Shown here: positions 44,127-52,600 of the stretch, piece after piece
Numbering within the stretch: position 1 is the stretch's first letter
How the letters are laid out: every line of letters starts with the position of its first letter
Assembly (NCBI GenBank): GCA_038123735.1
Contig: JAYPAP010000002.1
Coordinates: 65,402 to 129,401 of the forward strand
From: REDI01 sp038123735
GTDB taxonomy: Bacteria > Myxococcota_A > UBA796 > GCA-2862545
Direction: 5' to 3'
DNA length: 64,000 bases
The notes under the pieces: generated by a model
Databases searched by the model: none
Told to the model about the DNA's origin: nothing
The model's input: only the letters and a program-made list of their open reading frames with translations
Made by a program: the position numbers and the translations under genes

Positions 44127-45401
44127 TCAGCGCTGGAACTGCATCGGCACGTAGGGCTTACCCGCCCCAAGTTGCGCTGTACCACCGATATTCGAGGCAC
44201 TCGCCCCAGCACCCTTGAACACGATATCCGGGTTGTCAGAGCCTTTGAGGTATAGGCTCTTCTTTGCCGAATTGTACCGTCCAGAAACGGCATATCGAGT
44301 GCCATCTACCGCGATGGTCCCGCTGACTCGGTCGCCGTTTTGCCTGAGTTGCGCGCTCGCCGAGCTTCCACCCACTGTCCCGCTCCACGATCCCGCAAAC
44401 ATCCCAGTGGGCTTAGGCGGTTCCGGTGCCGGGGTAGGTGCCGGAGGGTCGGGCGTTGGCGTGACCGCCGGGGGTGCACCGCCGCTGAGATCTGAGATGC
44501 TCACCCCGCCCCCTGGCGGATTAGGTGCTGGCGGCTTGTCGGCAGTCTTGGGTTTTGCCGCGGGCGCAGATGGACGAGCACGCTCCTTCGACGTTGACTT
44601 GGCCACGTTTTGGGGTGCTGTTTGGCTTGCAGCCGGCGCATCTGACGGCGCTTCGGGTGCGTCATCCGCACGAACGATGGTGGTTTTTTGTACCGGGACC
44701 GGGCTGGCTTCAGGTGGCGGCGCCTGCTCGACCTGCGCGACCGTCTGAGCAAACGGATCGGGGAAAACACCACCCGCCCACAGGCCGATCACGAGCACAG
44801 GGGCGCCGAGCACAAAGAGGCCAAGCATGGCTGCAACTACGAATAGACCTCGCCCTTTTGGCTTCTTTCGCCCCAGGGAGCTCTGGGGAACCTCCACATC
44901 CTTGCGGACCCCTTGACGGAGGCTACCGAGAATATCCGGGTCATGACCCCCTCGCTTTTCGCGAGGAACAACCCTGGCCATTGATGGCGCACTGGGTACG
45001 CTCGCCGTATCAAAGGCCGACTCATGCACGACCTCTGACTGACCTGGGCCGCTCGCCGCACCGGAGATGAATTCACCTGAGCTACGAATCTCCGGCGTAC
45101 CCCGCCTCGGGCGACCAGCCACCGGTGGGCGACTGGCAGCTCGAGTCCGAACGGCTGATGGGGCGCGCTGTCTGCGCATCGCAGACGGCCCCTGCGAGAC
45201 CCGTTGCCGCAATTGCTGCTGATTCTTCAGCAAAAACAGGGCTTCTTGGCCAAACCGGTCCGAGTTGCGTACCCGGCCCGCCCACTGGATGCGCCGCTCA
45301 AGCGCTTGCGGCAACGACTCGCCTTCGCGAGGCTGAAGGTAGCTCGCAAAGTCCTGATGACGCACCGATTTCAAAAACTGCTCGAACTCTCTCTCATCCA
45401 T
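44127..45401 (-). CDS. Single-span membrane protein with Pro/Ala-rich linker and C-terminal beta domain
   Basis: 424 residues. The N-terminal 185 residues are cytoplasmic, basic and low-complexity after a short helical start (MDEREFEQFLKSVRHQDF). One transmembrane helix lies at about 187-212 (FVVAAMLGLFVLGAPVLVIGLWAGG). A long Pro/Ala/Ser-rich region (about 220-340) should span the periplasm, and the final 85 residues form a small beta domain (FAGSWSGTVGGSSASAQLRQNGDRVSGTIAV...) resembling a lipocalin-like or 'extracellular sheet' fold. The pattern recalls TonB-like or regulatory membrane proteins, but there is no TonB motif. It is last in the operon after aat (36-base spacing). Confidence 0.72.
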   Translation of the reverse strand: MDEREFEQFLKSVRHQDFASYLQPREGESLPQALERRIQWAGRVRNSDRFGQEALFLLKNQQQLRQRVSQGPSAMRRQRAPSAVRTRAASRPPVAGRPRRGTPEIRSSGEFISGAASGPGQSEVVHESAFDTASVPSAPSMARVVPREKRGGHDPDILGSLRQGVRKDVEVPQSSLGRKKPKGRGLFVVAAMLGLFVLGAPVLVIGLWAGGVFPDPFAQTVAQVEQAPPPEASPVPVQKTTIVRADDAPEAPSDAPAASQTAPQNVAKSTSKERARPSAPAAKPKTADKPPAPNPPGGGVSISDLSGGAPPAVTPTPDPPAPTPAPEPPKPTGMFAGSWSGTVGGSSASAQLRQNGDRVSGTIAVDGTRYAVSGRYNSAKKSLYLKGSDNPDIVFKGAGASASNIGGTAQLGAGKPYVPMQFQR

Positions 45402-45437
45402 CGAGCCTGCACTCCGTGGGAACCGTGCGAAAGCATA

Positions 45438-46151
45438 TCAAAAAACGCCGGTCTGTGTTCGCTCCATCGGCTGACCCCACGAGCCAATCCTCCCCGGCAG
45501 ACCGCATAAGGCCCCCGACCGCGTCAGGAACTCATCCCGCGGGAGAAGTCGCGCGCCAAAGCGCTCCAAGTGCGGGGTGTGCATTTGGCAATCGACTAGC
45601 TCAAAACCCCATTGTTGGAGGTCTTCGACCAGGTGCACGAAGGCGATCTTCGATGCGTCTGAGGCCCGGGCAAACATGGACTCTCCATAAAACATGCGCC
45701 CGACAGCCACGCCATACAGGCCCCCTACGAGCGCGCCATTCTCATCCCAAGCTTCTACCGAATGCGCATGCCCGGCTCCGTGCAATTCGCAGTAGGCATC
45801 GACCATCTCGGTGGTAATCCACGTCCCGTCCTGACCGGGACGTGGCACCTGAGCACACGCGATCACCACATCTTGGAACGCTGTGTCGTAGGTGATGGCG
45901 TAGGGCGCTTGCCGGATTCGCTTCCGGAGGCTCCGTCCAACATGGAGGTCGCCTACGTCCAGACACATCCTCGGATCGGGCGACCACCACAAAATGGGCT
46001 GTCCAGGCCCATACCACGGAAAAATCCCCGTCCGATAGGCCAGCATGAGACGGTCAATGGAGAGGTCGCCTCCGACCGCGAGGAGACCGCTGTGGTCGGC
46101 CAAGCGCGGATCTGGAAACTGGAGACGGGGCGGCAGTTGGTAAACAGGCAT
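45438..46151 (-). CDS. aat: Leucyl/phenylalanyl-tRNA-protein transferase
   Basis: 237 residues, normal for Aat. It adds Leu or Phe from charged tRNA to the N-terminal Arg/Lys of proteins, marking them for ClpS/ClpAP (N-end rule). Motifs: LPPRLQFPDPRLADHSGLLAVGGDLS at the start, YRTGIFPWY, WWSPDPR, and GGLYGVAVGRMFYGESMFA with the conserved FYGESMF core. It begins 3 bases after the stop of the upstream lipoprotein, so it is translated from the same mRNA. Confidence 0.95.
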   Translation of the reverse strand: MPVYQLPPRLQFPDPRLADHSGLLAVGGDLSIDRLMLAYRTGIFPWYGPGQPILWWSPDPRMCLDVGDLHVGRSLRKRIRQAPYAITYDTAFQDVVIACAQVPRPGQDGTWITTEMVDAYCELHGAGHAHSVEAWDENGALVGGLYGVAVGRMFYGESMFARASDASKIAFVHLVEDLQQWGFELVDCQMHTPHLERFGARLLPRDEFLTRSGALCGLPGRIGSWGQPMERTQTGVF

Positions 46152-46154
46152 TGA

Positions 46155-46802
46155 TTACCTTTTAGCATTCCCTCGCGTCTTTCGATACGTACGCCTCATC
46201 ACCCATACCAAAACTATCAGCCCGGCCACCGCGAAAACGAGGGACATCCCGCCCTGCTGAATCACCTGAATGATCATGGGCGACGCCTCTTTTCCAATGA
46301 CGACCTCTGGAGTTTCCTCACCGGACGCCGCCTCTACACGCAGCTGGACACTGGACTGGCGCCCGTCCGATGTGGACAGGAACGGCGCAGCCACATCGAG
46401 AACCCAGCGACCGACCTCCACGCGCTGAGGACGAATCACCCAGTTTGCACCATCTTCTTCCAGAATCGTGAGTCGTACTCCAGTCAACTCGCGGTCGGCG
46501 AGCTGGCGGAGTGAGTGGCCCCAACGGGCAATTTCGGCCTGCAAGGATCCCAGATCGGGCAGTGAAGCCTGAGCGACCCACGTCTTTGGATCGTCACTCC
46601 ACACCGAGACCGTCCCATCGGGCGTAGCACTCACAAGATCACGAACGGTCTCCGAAACTCCGGCTGGTGCGGGCTCGTCTAAAACCACAGTTACGCGGTA
46701 TGCAACCGGCCCATCGACCACACGCTTGAGCACATGGTGCACGGACTCCACACAGCCCGTGCATACGAGAGCGAGGACAACAACCATCAACGCCTGACGC
46801 AT
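46155..46802 (-). CDS. Lipoprotein with C-terminal membrane helix, function unknown
   Basis: 215 residues from ATG 46802, which overlaps the methyltransferase stop (TGATG). The signal is of lipoprotein type (VVVLALVCTGC, Cys near 17). The middle is a beta-rich periplasmic domain with no motif I know. A second hydrophobic helix near the C-terminus (about 180-202, SLVFAVAGLIVLVWVM) followed by a basic tail implies it is anchored in the inner membrane at both ends. Because of the tight operon it is probably linked to the ICMT-like enzyme upstream. Confidence 0.75.
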   Translation of the reverse strand: MRQALMVVVLALVCTGCVESVHHVLKRVVDGPVAYRVTVVLDEPAPAGVSETVRDLVSATPDGTVSVWSDDPKTWVAQASLPDLGSLQAEIARWGHSLRQLADRELTGVRLTILEEDGANWVIRPQRVEVGRWVLDVAAPFLSTSDGRQSSVQLRVEAASGEETPEVVIGKEASPMIIQVIQQGGMSLVFAVAGLIVLVWVMRRTYRKTRGNAKR

Positions 46803-47362
46803 CACAGCACTCCGGGAATCAGTCGCGCTCGGTCCTTCATGGCGTTCCACCAATCGGGATCGGCGCGTAGAACGCGCTCTTCGGTGCGAATTCGGACGAA
46901 GAGCACCCCAGCATTGACGAGGGTGAGCGCAACCATCGATATCCACGCGCCGTGTATCGCCGGAAGCGCCGCGATCTCAAGAATGACGACCAAGTAGTTT
47001 GGATGCCGAATAAAGCGATATGGACCCGTTGTTACCACCCGCTCAGGTCGGACCACCTTGACGTTCCACGACCGACCGATCGTGCGTAGTGTCCAGATTC
47101 GAAGCAGTGTTGCGAGCGCGAAGACCCCCAGCGCCACCGCCCCAACCGCGACCGACACCGGGCGCTCAAGCAACACCACCTCCGCGAGCGGCGCGACCAC
47201 TAAACCGGCATGCAACACCGCCATCCACGGAAAGAGCCAGGGCTCTGCGATGAGACGGTCCCGGTCCTCCCGAAGTCGACGTTGACTGACCAGGAGCTCG
47301 ATGAGGCGCATCCCCCCGGTCATCGCGAGCAAGAGTACGAAAACGACGAACCAGACTGTCAT
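46802..47362 (-). CDS. Isoprenylcysteine carboxyl methyltransferase (ICMT) family membrane protein
   Basis: 186 residues from ATG 47362 (GGAGGG upstream); an earlier in-frame start would give a non-conserved N-terminus. It has four or five membrane helices, with the SAM-binding signature GPYRFIRHPNYLVVI (about 122-136) near the C-terminus and the EERVLRADPDWW motif typical of the PEMT/ICMT group. It methylates a carboxyl or phospholipid head group; bacterial members have varied or unknown substrates. It heads an operon with the lipoprotein and aat, and is divergent from the sulfatase-like gene with only 16 bases between starts. Confidence 0.87.
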   Translation of the reverse strand: MTVWFVVFVLLLAMTGGMRLIELLVSQRRLREDRDRLIAEPWLFPWMAVLHAGLVVAPLAEVVLLERPVSVAVGAVALGVFALATLLRIWTLRTIGRSWNVKVVRPERVVTTGPYRFIRHPNYLVVILEIAALPAIHGAWISMVALTLVNAGVLFVRIRTEERVLRADPDWWNAMKDRARLIPGVL

Positions 47363-47378
47363 CCCGCATCCCTCCGCG

Positions 47379-48827
47379 ATGTCGTTATACGACGCACCCG
47401 AGGTGCATATCCTGACCATCCTGACCCTGGTGCTCGCACTTTTCCTACCCGCGGCGGCCAGTGACAACACCCAACCTAATATCTTGCTTATCTCCATGGA
47501 TACGACAAGGGCGGATGCACTGTCGTGTTATGGTTCACCCCCCGATATTCCCCGCGCACTGCCGCCCACTACCCCTGTTCTAGATGGGATTGCTGCCCGA
47601 GGAAGCCGATTCACTTCGTTCTACGCTCACGCGCCAACGACCCTCTCAAGCCATGCCTCCATGCTGACCGGTCTCGATCCCCACGCGCACGGCGTCGTCC
47701 GGAATGGATTCCCTCTGAGTCCTGACCTGGACACGCTTCCTGAGGCCCTACAGCGCGCTGGCTACCGAACGATTGGCATCATCGGCTCAAGCGCCCTTAG
47801 CGCCGATATGGGCCTTTCACAGGGCTTTGATGTCTACGACGACCGTCTCACCGAGCGACAGAGTATTCAGTACGAGGACCGCGCTGAACACGTCGTCCAC
47901 CGCACCATTCAGGCGCTTTCGACTGCGACGACGACCCAGCCCACATTCCTCTTCGTCCACTTCTTCGACCCCCACGGACCCTTTTCAGCGCCCCAGCCAT
48001 TTACAGATCGCTGGGTTGACCCAGACTATTCGGGGAGGTTTGCTGGGTCTGGCTTCGTACGACGACAGGCCGTACGCGCACTACGAAACGGGGATCTGAC
48101 CTCCGCTGACCGGGATTACATCGCCAGCCGCTACCTCGCTGAGGTCAGCTACGTAGATGCCGAAATTGGCCGTCTACTGGCGTATTTAGATGCGCAGGGG
48201 TTCTTGCAGCATGCCGTGGTCATCGTCACGGCGGACCACGGTGAGACCCTGTCCGAGCACCCAAAACACGCTTGGTCACACGGTTTCGACGTCGACACGG
48301 GCGCGACCCGGGTCCCGCTGATCATCGCCCCGTTTGGAATGTCCCTCGGGATCGACCGCGTGGTACGCCGAACTTATGGAATGCGTGACTTAGCACCTGC
48401 TATCGCTAGAATTGCCAAGCTCTCCTGGGCGCAAGAGCGAGCGCACCTCTGGCAGGCCCTCCGAGCAGGGCCGGTCTGGGATCGGGAGGGCTGGCCCTCG
48501 CACCCCACCCATCTCGTCCTTCAAGAGGCTACAGCGCCCCGCAAGGACGACCCGGTCCATGGCTGGAATAATCTGGACAATCGACGCGGAATACGTCTCG
48601 GCGAGCATGTGGGGACGGCACGAAACACGGGTGCGCCCCTTCGGATGCTCCAGGGTGACGCAGCGTTTGGGCCCCTCTTGCGGCGCCTTCTCGGCGAGTG
48701 GGATCGCAGCGCCCCTCCTTACCGCGCCCCCAACATGCGTCCAGACACCGAACGCGCCCTGGAAGCCCTGGGATATATGCAGCCCCAGCCTGGGGGCACG
48801 TTGGGCACGGTCGACGAGGAAAAATAA
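47379..48827 (+). CDS. Sulfatase-like hydrolase (alkaline phosphatase superfamily)
   Basis: 482 residues from ATG 47379; GTG 47403 is a possible alternative, giving a more typical signal peptide. Hydrophobic residues 12-28 end in LPAAAS, so it is exported. The sulfatase fold is clear: NILLISMDTTRADALSCYG (metal Asps), then APTTLSSHASMLTG at the nucleophile position, later HFFDPHGPF and VTADHGETLSEH. The nucleophile is the Ser/Thr-type found in sulfatase-like hydrolase/transferases, not the CxPSR that is converted to formylglycine. It could be a phosphodiesterase or a sulfatase-like transferase. Substrate unknown. Confidence 0.87.
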   Translation: MSLYDAPEVHILTILTLVLALFLPAAASDNTQPNILLISMDTTRADALSCYGSPPDIPRALPPTTPVLDGIAARGSRFTSFYAHAPTTLSSHASMLTGLDPHAHGVVRNGFPLSPDLDTLPEALQRAGYRTIGIIGSSALSADMGLSQGFDVYDDRLTERQSIQYEDRAEHVVHRTIQALSTATTTQPTFLFVHFFDPHGPFSAPQPFTDRWVDPDYSGRFAGSGFVRRQAVRALRNGDLTSADRDYIASRYLAEVSYVDAEIGRLLAYLDAQGFLQHAVVIVTADHGETLSEHPKHAWSHGFDVDTGATRVPLIIAPFGMSLGIDRVVRRTYGMRDLAPAIARIAKLSWAQERAHLWQALRAGPVWDREGWPSHPTHLVLQEATAPRKDDPVHGWNNLDNRRGIRLGEHVGTARNTGAPLRMLQGDAAFGPLLRRLLGEWDRSAPPYRAPNMRPDTERALEALGYMQPQPGGTLGTVDEEK

Positions 48828-48926
48828 ATTTTTCCAGGTTCAGGCGTCTGTAATTGAAGTGACAGTTTCACTCCAGCCTGTGGATAACCTGTGGGTGAGT
48901 CTGAGGATGACTATGGAATGTCCGGG
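48828..48926. other. Convergent intergenic stretch with one perfect DnaA-box-like 9-mer
   Basis: About 100 bases between convergent genes. TGTGGATAA at 48879-48887 equals the DnaA box consensus, but it is single and may be chance. No terminator hairpin is obvious. Confidence 0.3.
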
Positions 48927-49559
48927 CTACGGAGGAGGCGAACCGACTTCAGCCCTGGCTTGACTCAAGACGCAGTGGAGAAACACGCGGCGGTCGGTTG
49001 CTACGCGTCCATCCATTCGGGGCGCCATCACGTCTTGGCTAACGCCCATCTCTGAAAATCCCATCTTGTCGTAGAGCTGAAAGTGCCCGTCTCGCGTGGC
49101 TGATGCGCGCAAGACCACGTTGGAGAAGGCGGAGCCGGCGAGGCGCTCAAGCCTGCCGCGCACGAGAGCCCGGCCGATACCTCTTCCTCGATATTCGGGC
49201 AGAACTCCCAATTCAGCGAAGTAGAAGGTCTCTTGGATCCCAACCAGGCCGGTGAGTTGTTGGGCGACATCCCGCTGGTTGCGCAGCGGAATCCCCAACC
49301 CAAAGCCCACCATGCGATCCATCGGGGTCACGGCGACCAGGGTGATGTTGTCGGGCGTACGCGTAAGCCGGTCCCAGACCCCGGCGGCCTCCGGCGGACT
49401 GTATCTCTCAAAGTAGGGTTTACGCTGGAATACCGTCTGGTACACCCCCCCGAACTGCGATCGCCAGCGGTTCCTGAGAGTCGTGCTGTCCACTTCGAGG
49501 ATCCGAACATCTGATGCCGGACCGTTCGGTAGGGTCTTCGAGTCGACCGAGCTTCCCAT
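48927..49559 (-). CDS. GNAT family N-acetyltransferase
   Basis: 210 residues. The acetyl-CoA binding motif A is clear: FAELGVLPEYRGRGIGRALVRGRLERL (about 113-139), with the R-G-x-G-I-G pyrophosphate loop and the later ASATRDGHFQLYDKMGFSEMG (motif B with the conserved Tyr-x-x-x-GF). AGGA lies 7 bases before the ATG. It starts 60 bases after the stop of the giant synthase and may be co-transcribed with it, so an acyl-acceptor role in the same lipid pathway is possible but unproven. Confidence 0.88.
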   Translation of the reverse strand: MGSSVDSKTLPNGPASDVRILEVDSTTLRNRWRSQFGGVYQTVFQRKPYFERYSPPEAAGVWDRLTRTPDNITLVAVTPMDRMVGFGLGIPLRNQRDVAQQLTGLVGIQETFYFAELGVLPEYRGRGIGRALVRGRLERLAGSAFSNVVLRASATRDGHFQLYDKMGFSEMGVSQDVMAPRMDGRVATDRRVFLHCVLSQARAEVGSPPP

Positions 49560-49618
49560 TCGCGCTTCCTAGGCTTCTACCATCGCGACTTTCACTCTGA
49601 CGGGTAAAGCCGAGCGGG

Positions 49619-52600
49619 TCAAGCCACCATTCGCGCTTCCACCAGCACCTGGTCTTCGGGTTCCGTGGACCACCGAACGGACCACACGCCACCGGCGAGC
49701 TCCCGCTCTCGAGCCTTGGCCTGACCGTGGAGCCGAATGGTGATTTCCCCGTGGCCAGCGATCGATAGCACTTCAATATCTCGCGGGGAGATGGCCATAC
49801 CTAGGCCGAGTGCCTTCTGAGCCGCCTCCTTGGCACACCAGGCGATGGTCTGCCGGAGCGGGTCTGAGCCCACCGCCTGCGCCTCGGCGTCCCGATACCA
49901 AGTGGACAGAAAGCTGGCACTCCTCTGTTCGACTTTCTCAAGGTCCACCCCGATCCTTCCGTTCCGACAGGCGACCGCGACAGCATGTCCCTCACGATGA
50001 GTGATCGTGACGCGCACCGCCTCCTGGCCGCTCGGAAGCTCCACCAGCGGCTCTCCGGTCTCGGCGCTGAAGATGCGCACATCCGAAGGAGTCAATCCCG
50101 TGAGTTGAACGACCGCGCGCTTGGCAGCCAAGCGACCGGCCAGTCGATCCGCGATGCGACGTTCCGTGCCGCGCGACGAGACTTCAGCGACCTCCAGCTC
50201 CGAGAGCCAGCCCTCGGTAGCCTCATGGGCCCCCGCGCGGGCGATGACCCCGGATGCCGAGCCTCCATGGGGAGCGCCGCCCATCGGGAATACGACAGGG
50301 CGCTCCCAGTCGGGCAGTGGGAACCGCTGGTCGGGTGGTAATGGGCCAAGAACCGCCATCGAGTACCCGCGCAATTGTAGGAGTCGTCGGTTCTGCGCGC
50401 CTCTGACATCCACGTCGTAGACGCCGTCCGCCACCATACGAACCGTGATGGCGAGAGACTCATCCTCATCGGCTTTATCGAGGTACCGCACTTCAGCGAT
50501 CTTGCTTGGAAGCGCCATCTCGTGGCGGGTGAGCATCACGTGCAGTCCTGCCGCTTGGAAGGCAGCCTCGAGCACCAGCGGGTCGGTGTGAAGCGGTTCC
50601 TCGGAGATAGCCGACGTTTTTACTCGCCCCTCTGCCGTGAGGCCATCCGCCGCGACATCTTCCACCCGTTGCAGCACCTGGAATGCGGGCCCGTGGAAGA
50701 ATCGACTGTAGATGTCTTCTTTCGAAAACTCTTCTGGCGGCATGGGCACATTGGGGACATCCGGCAGGGGTTCCGCTTGCCCCACATCGACGTGCGCAGA
50801 GAAGTGCTCGACGGCCTTCTTGCGTCCGGTTCGAAGGGTACGCTCCGAGCCGAGAATGGTCGACGCGCCGCCGTCCGTCGTTGTCGCGGTGACCTGGACC
50901 TCAAGCGGATCTCCTCCATAGACCTTCGCCGGCTGGGCGAATGAGACGTCACGGATGGAGGCGATGCCCGAACCCGATGCGGCTTCCAGCGTGGTCGCTG
51001 AGAGCAGCTCAAGGCCAATAACGCCGGGTAGTACCGGGTTACCCTCTATGACATGGTCCAGCATCCACGGATGTTGTTCCACATCGATCGACGCTGCGGC
51101 GACCACACCCGATGCGGTGGTCTCACAGGTCTCCAGAAGCGGGTGCTCCGGTCCGGGTACGAATGCGCCGAGCGCGCCGGCGACAATGTACTCGCCTTGC
51201 TGACGCCCGGCGATCATGTCGATGAGCAACGCAGCGCCCGCATCTGCAGGTAGAAGCTCCACCCCGCGGTCGGTGAGTACGCGTTTCATACCTCCGCGCA
51301 CAGCCATCCCAACGTCATCCCAGGCCGTCCAGTCGATATGGAGGGTATTGGGTCGACCAGCAGCGAGACGGGCGAGACCGTCGTTCGCAGCGCTATAGTC
51401 CACCTGTCCTACGTTCCCAAATCGACCGGATACCGAGCCCATCGTGACCAGGAATGCATCGTCATCCAGGGTCTCAGCCAAGGCCAGGCCCCCGATCGCC
51501 TTCCCATCGTATACTCGACGGAATGCAGCTTCATCCTTGTCATCGAGCAGACGGCTCTCCTCAACTCCGGCGCCATGGATGAGGACATCGATCCGCCCGT
51601 GCCGGGCCTGGATGTCGCGCACCATGTCACGGACCGCAGCATCGTCCGCCATATCCACGCGGATGTAATTTACCGAGGCACCACTTTGACGCATCGCCTC
51701 GATATTTTGGCGGATCTCCTCCGACTTTCGCAGTGGATTGAGTCGACGGTCGACCTCGACCGGCGTCACGCGAGCGCCCGTCGCTTTCAGTGCATTGCGG
51801 ATCCGAACCTTCTCTTCGTCGAGATCGATCGGCTCCTCCGCTGCCGGTCCTCGACCGACCAAATAGATGGAGAGCGGGGAACGGCGCGCCATCTCTCTCG
51901 CCACCTTCGCGCAGATTCCGCGCCCGCCGCCAGTCACCACCACCACGGCGTTTTCGGGCAGCGCCGCCGGGACTGGAATAGGCATGACCTCATAGCGAAT
52001 GCTGCTTCGGGAGGACCCATCCCGGAAGATCTCCACTGCAGACCGCTCGATCGCCAATTCCTCAAGAATGGCCATCGCCACCTGCTCCGCATCGAGGGAG
52101 GGACTCACGTCGACCACGCGTGCGTCCGTGGATTCCCATTCTCGCCCAAGTGCCTTGGTAAACCCGGCAATCGAGCCATAATGCACCTGCTCGGCGGCCG
52201 ATAGCGAGGATGGAGTCAGTCCACCGAGCCGCGTCACGGATACCCACCGCTCTGGCGGCGAACTATTGAGCTGTTTTGCAACATTGAAGCTATCTTTGAC
52301 GGACTCCGACAGGTCGACCACGATCTGCGGGGTCGCGGTCTCGCTGACCTTCGCACCCTCCGCCGCGAGCATGGATCGCAGGTCGTTCGCAAGGTCAGAG
52401 CTTCCGAGCACCCGGACTTGCATGCCGAGAATATCCACGACCGGCTCTGCGGGAGCCTCCACGAGGGCGAGCCCACGGACGGCAAATGCCTCAGGCAGAG
52501 GAGGGCTAAACGGTGGCTCATCATGACTCGAAGCGCGGATAGGCGCCGCATCGGAACGGCCATCATTCGCAGGCTCCGCAGGGGGTATTTCGACATCGGC

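Noticed and set aside
48879..48887. Perfect DnaA box TGTGGATAA as a possible origin
   Set aside because: Only one perfect copy, no AT-rich region and no dnaA/dnaN/gidA nearby. One chance match in 64 kb is not surprising.
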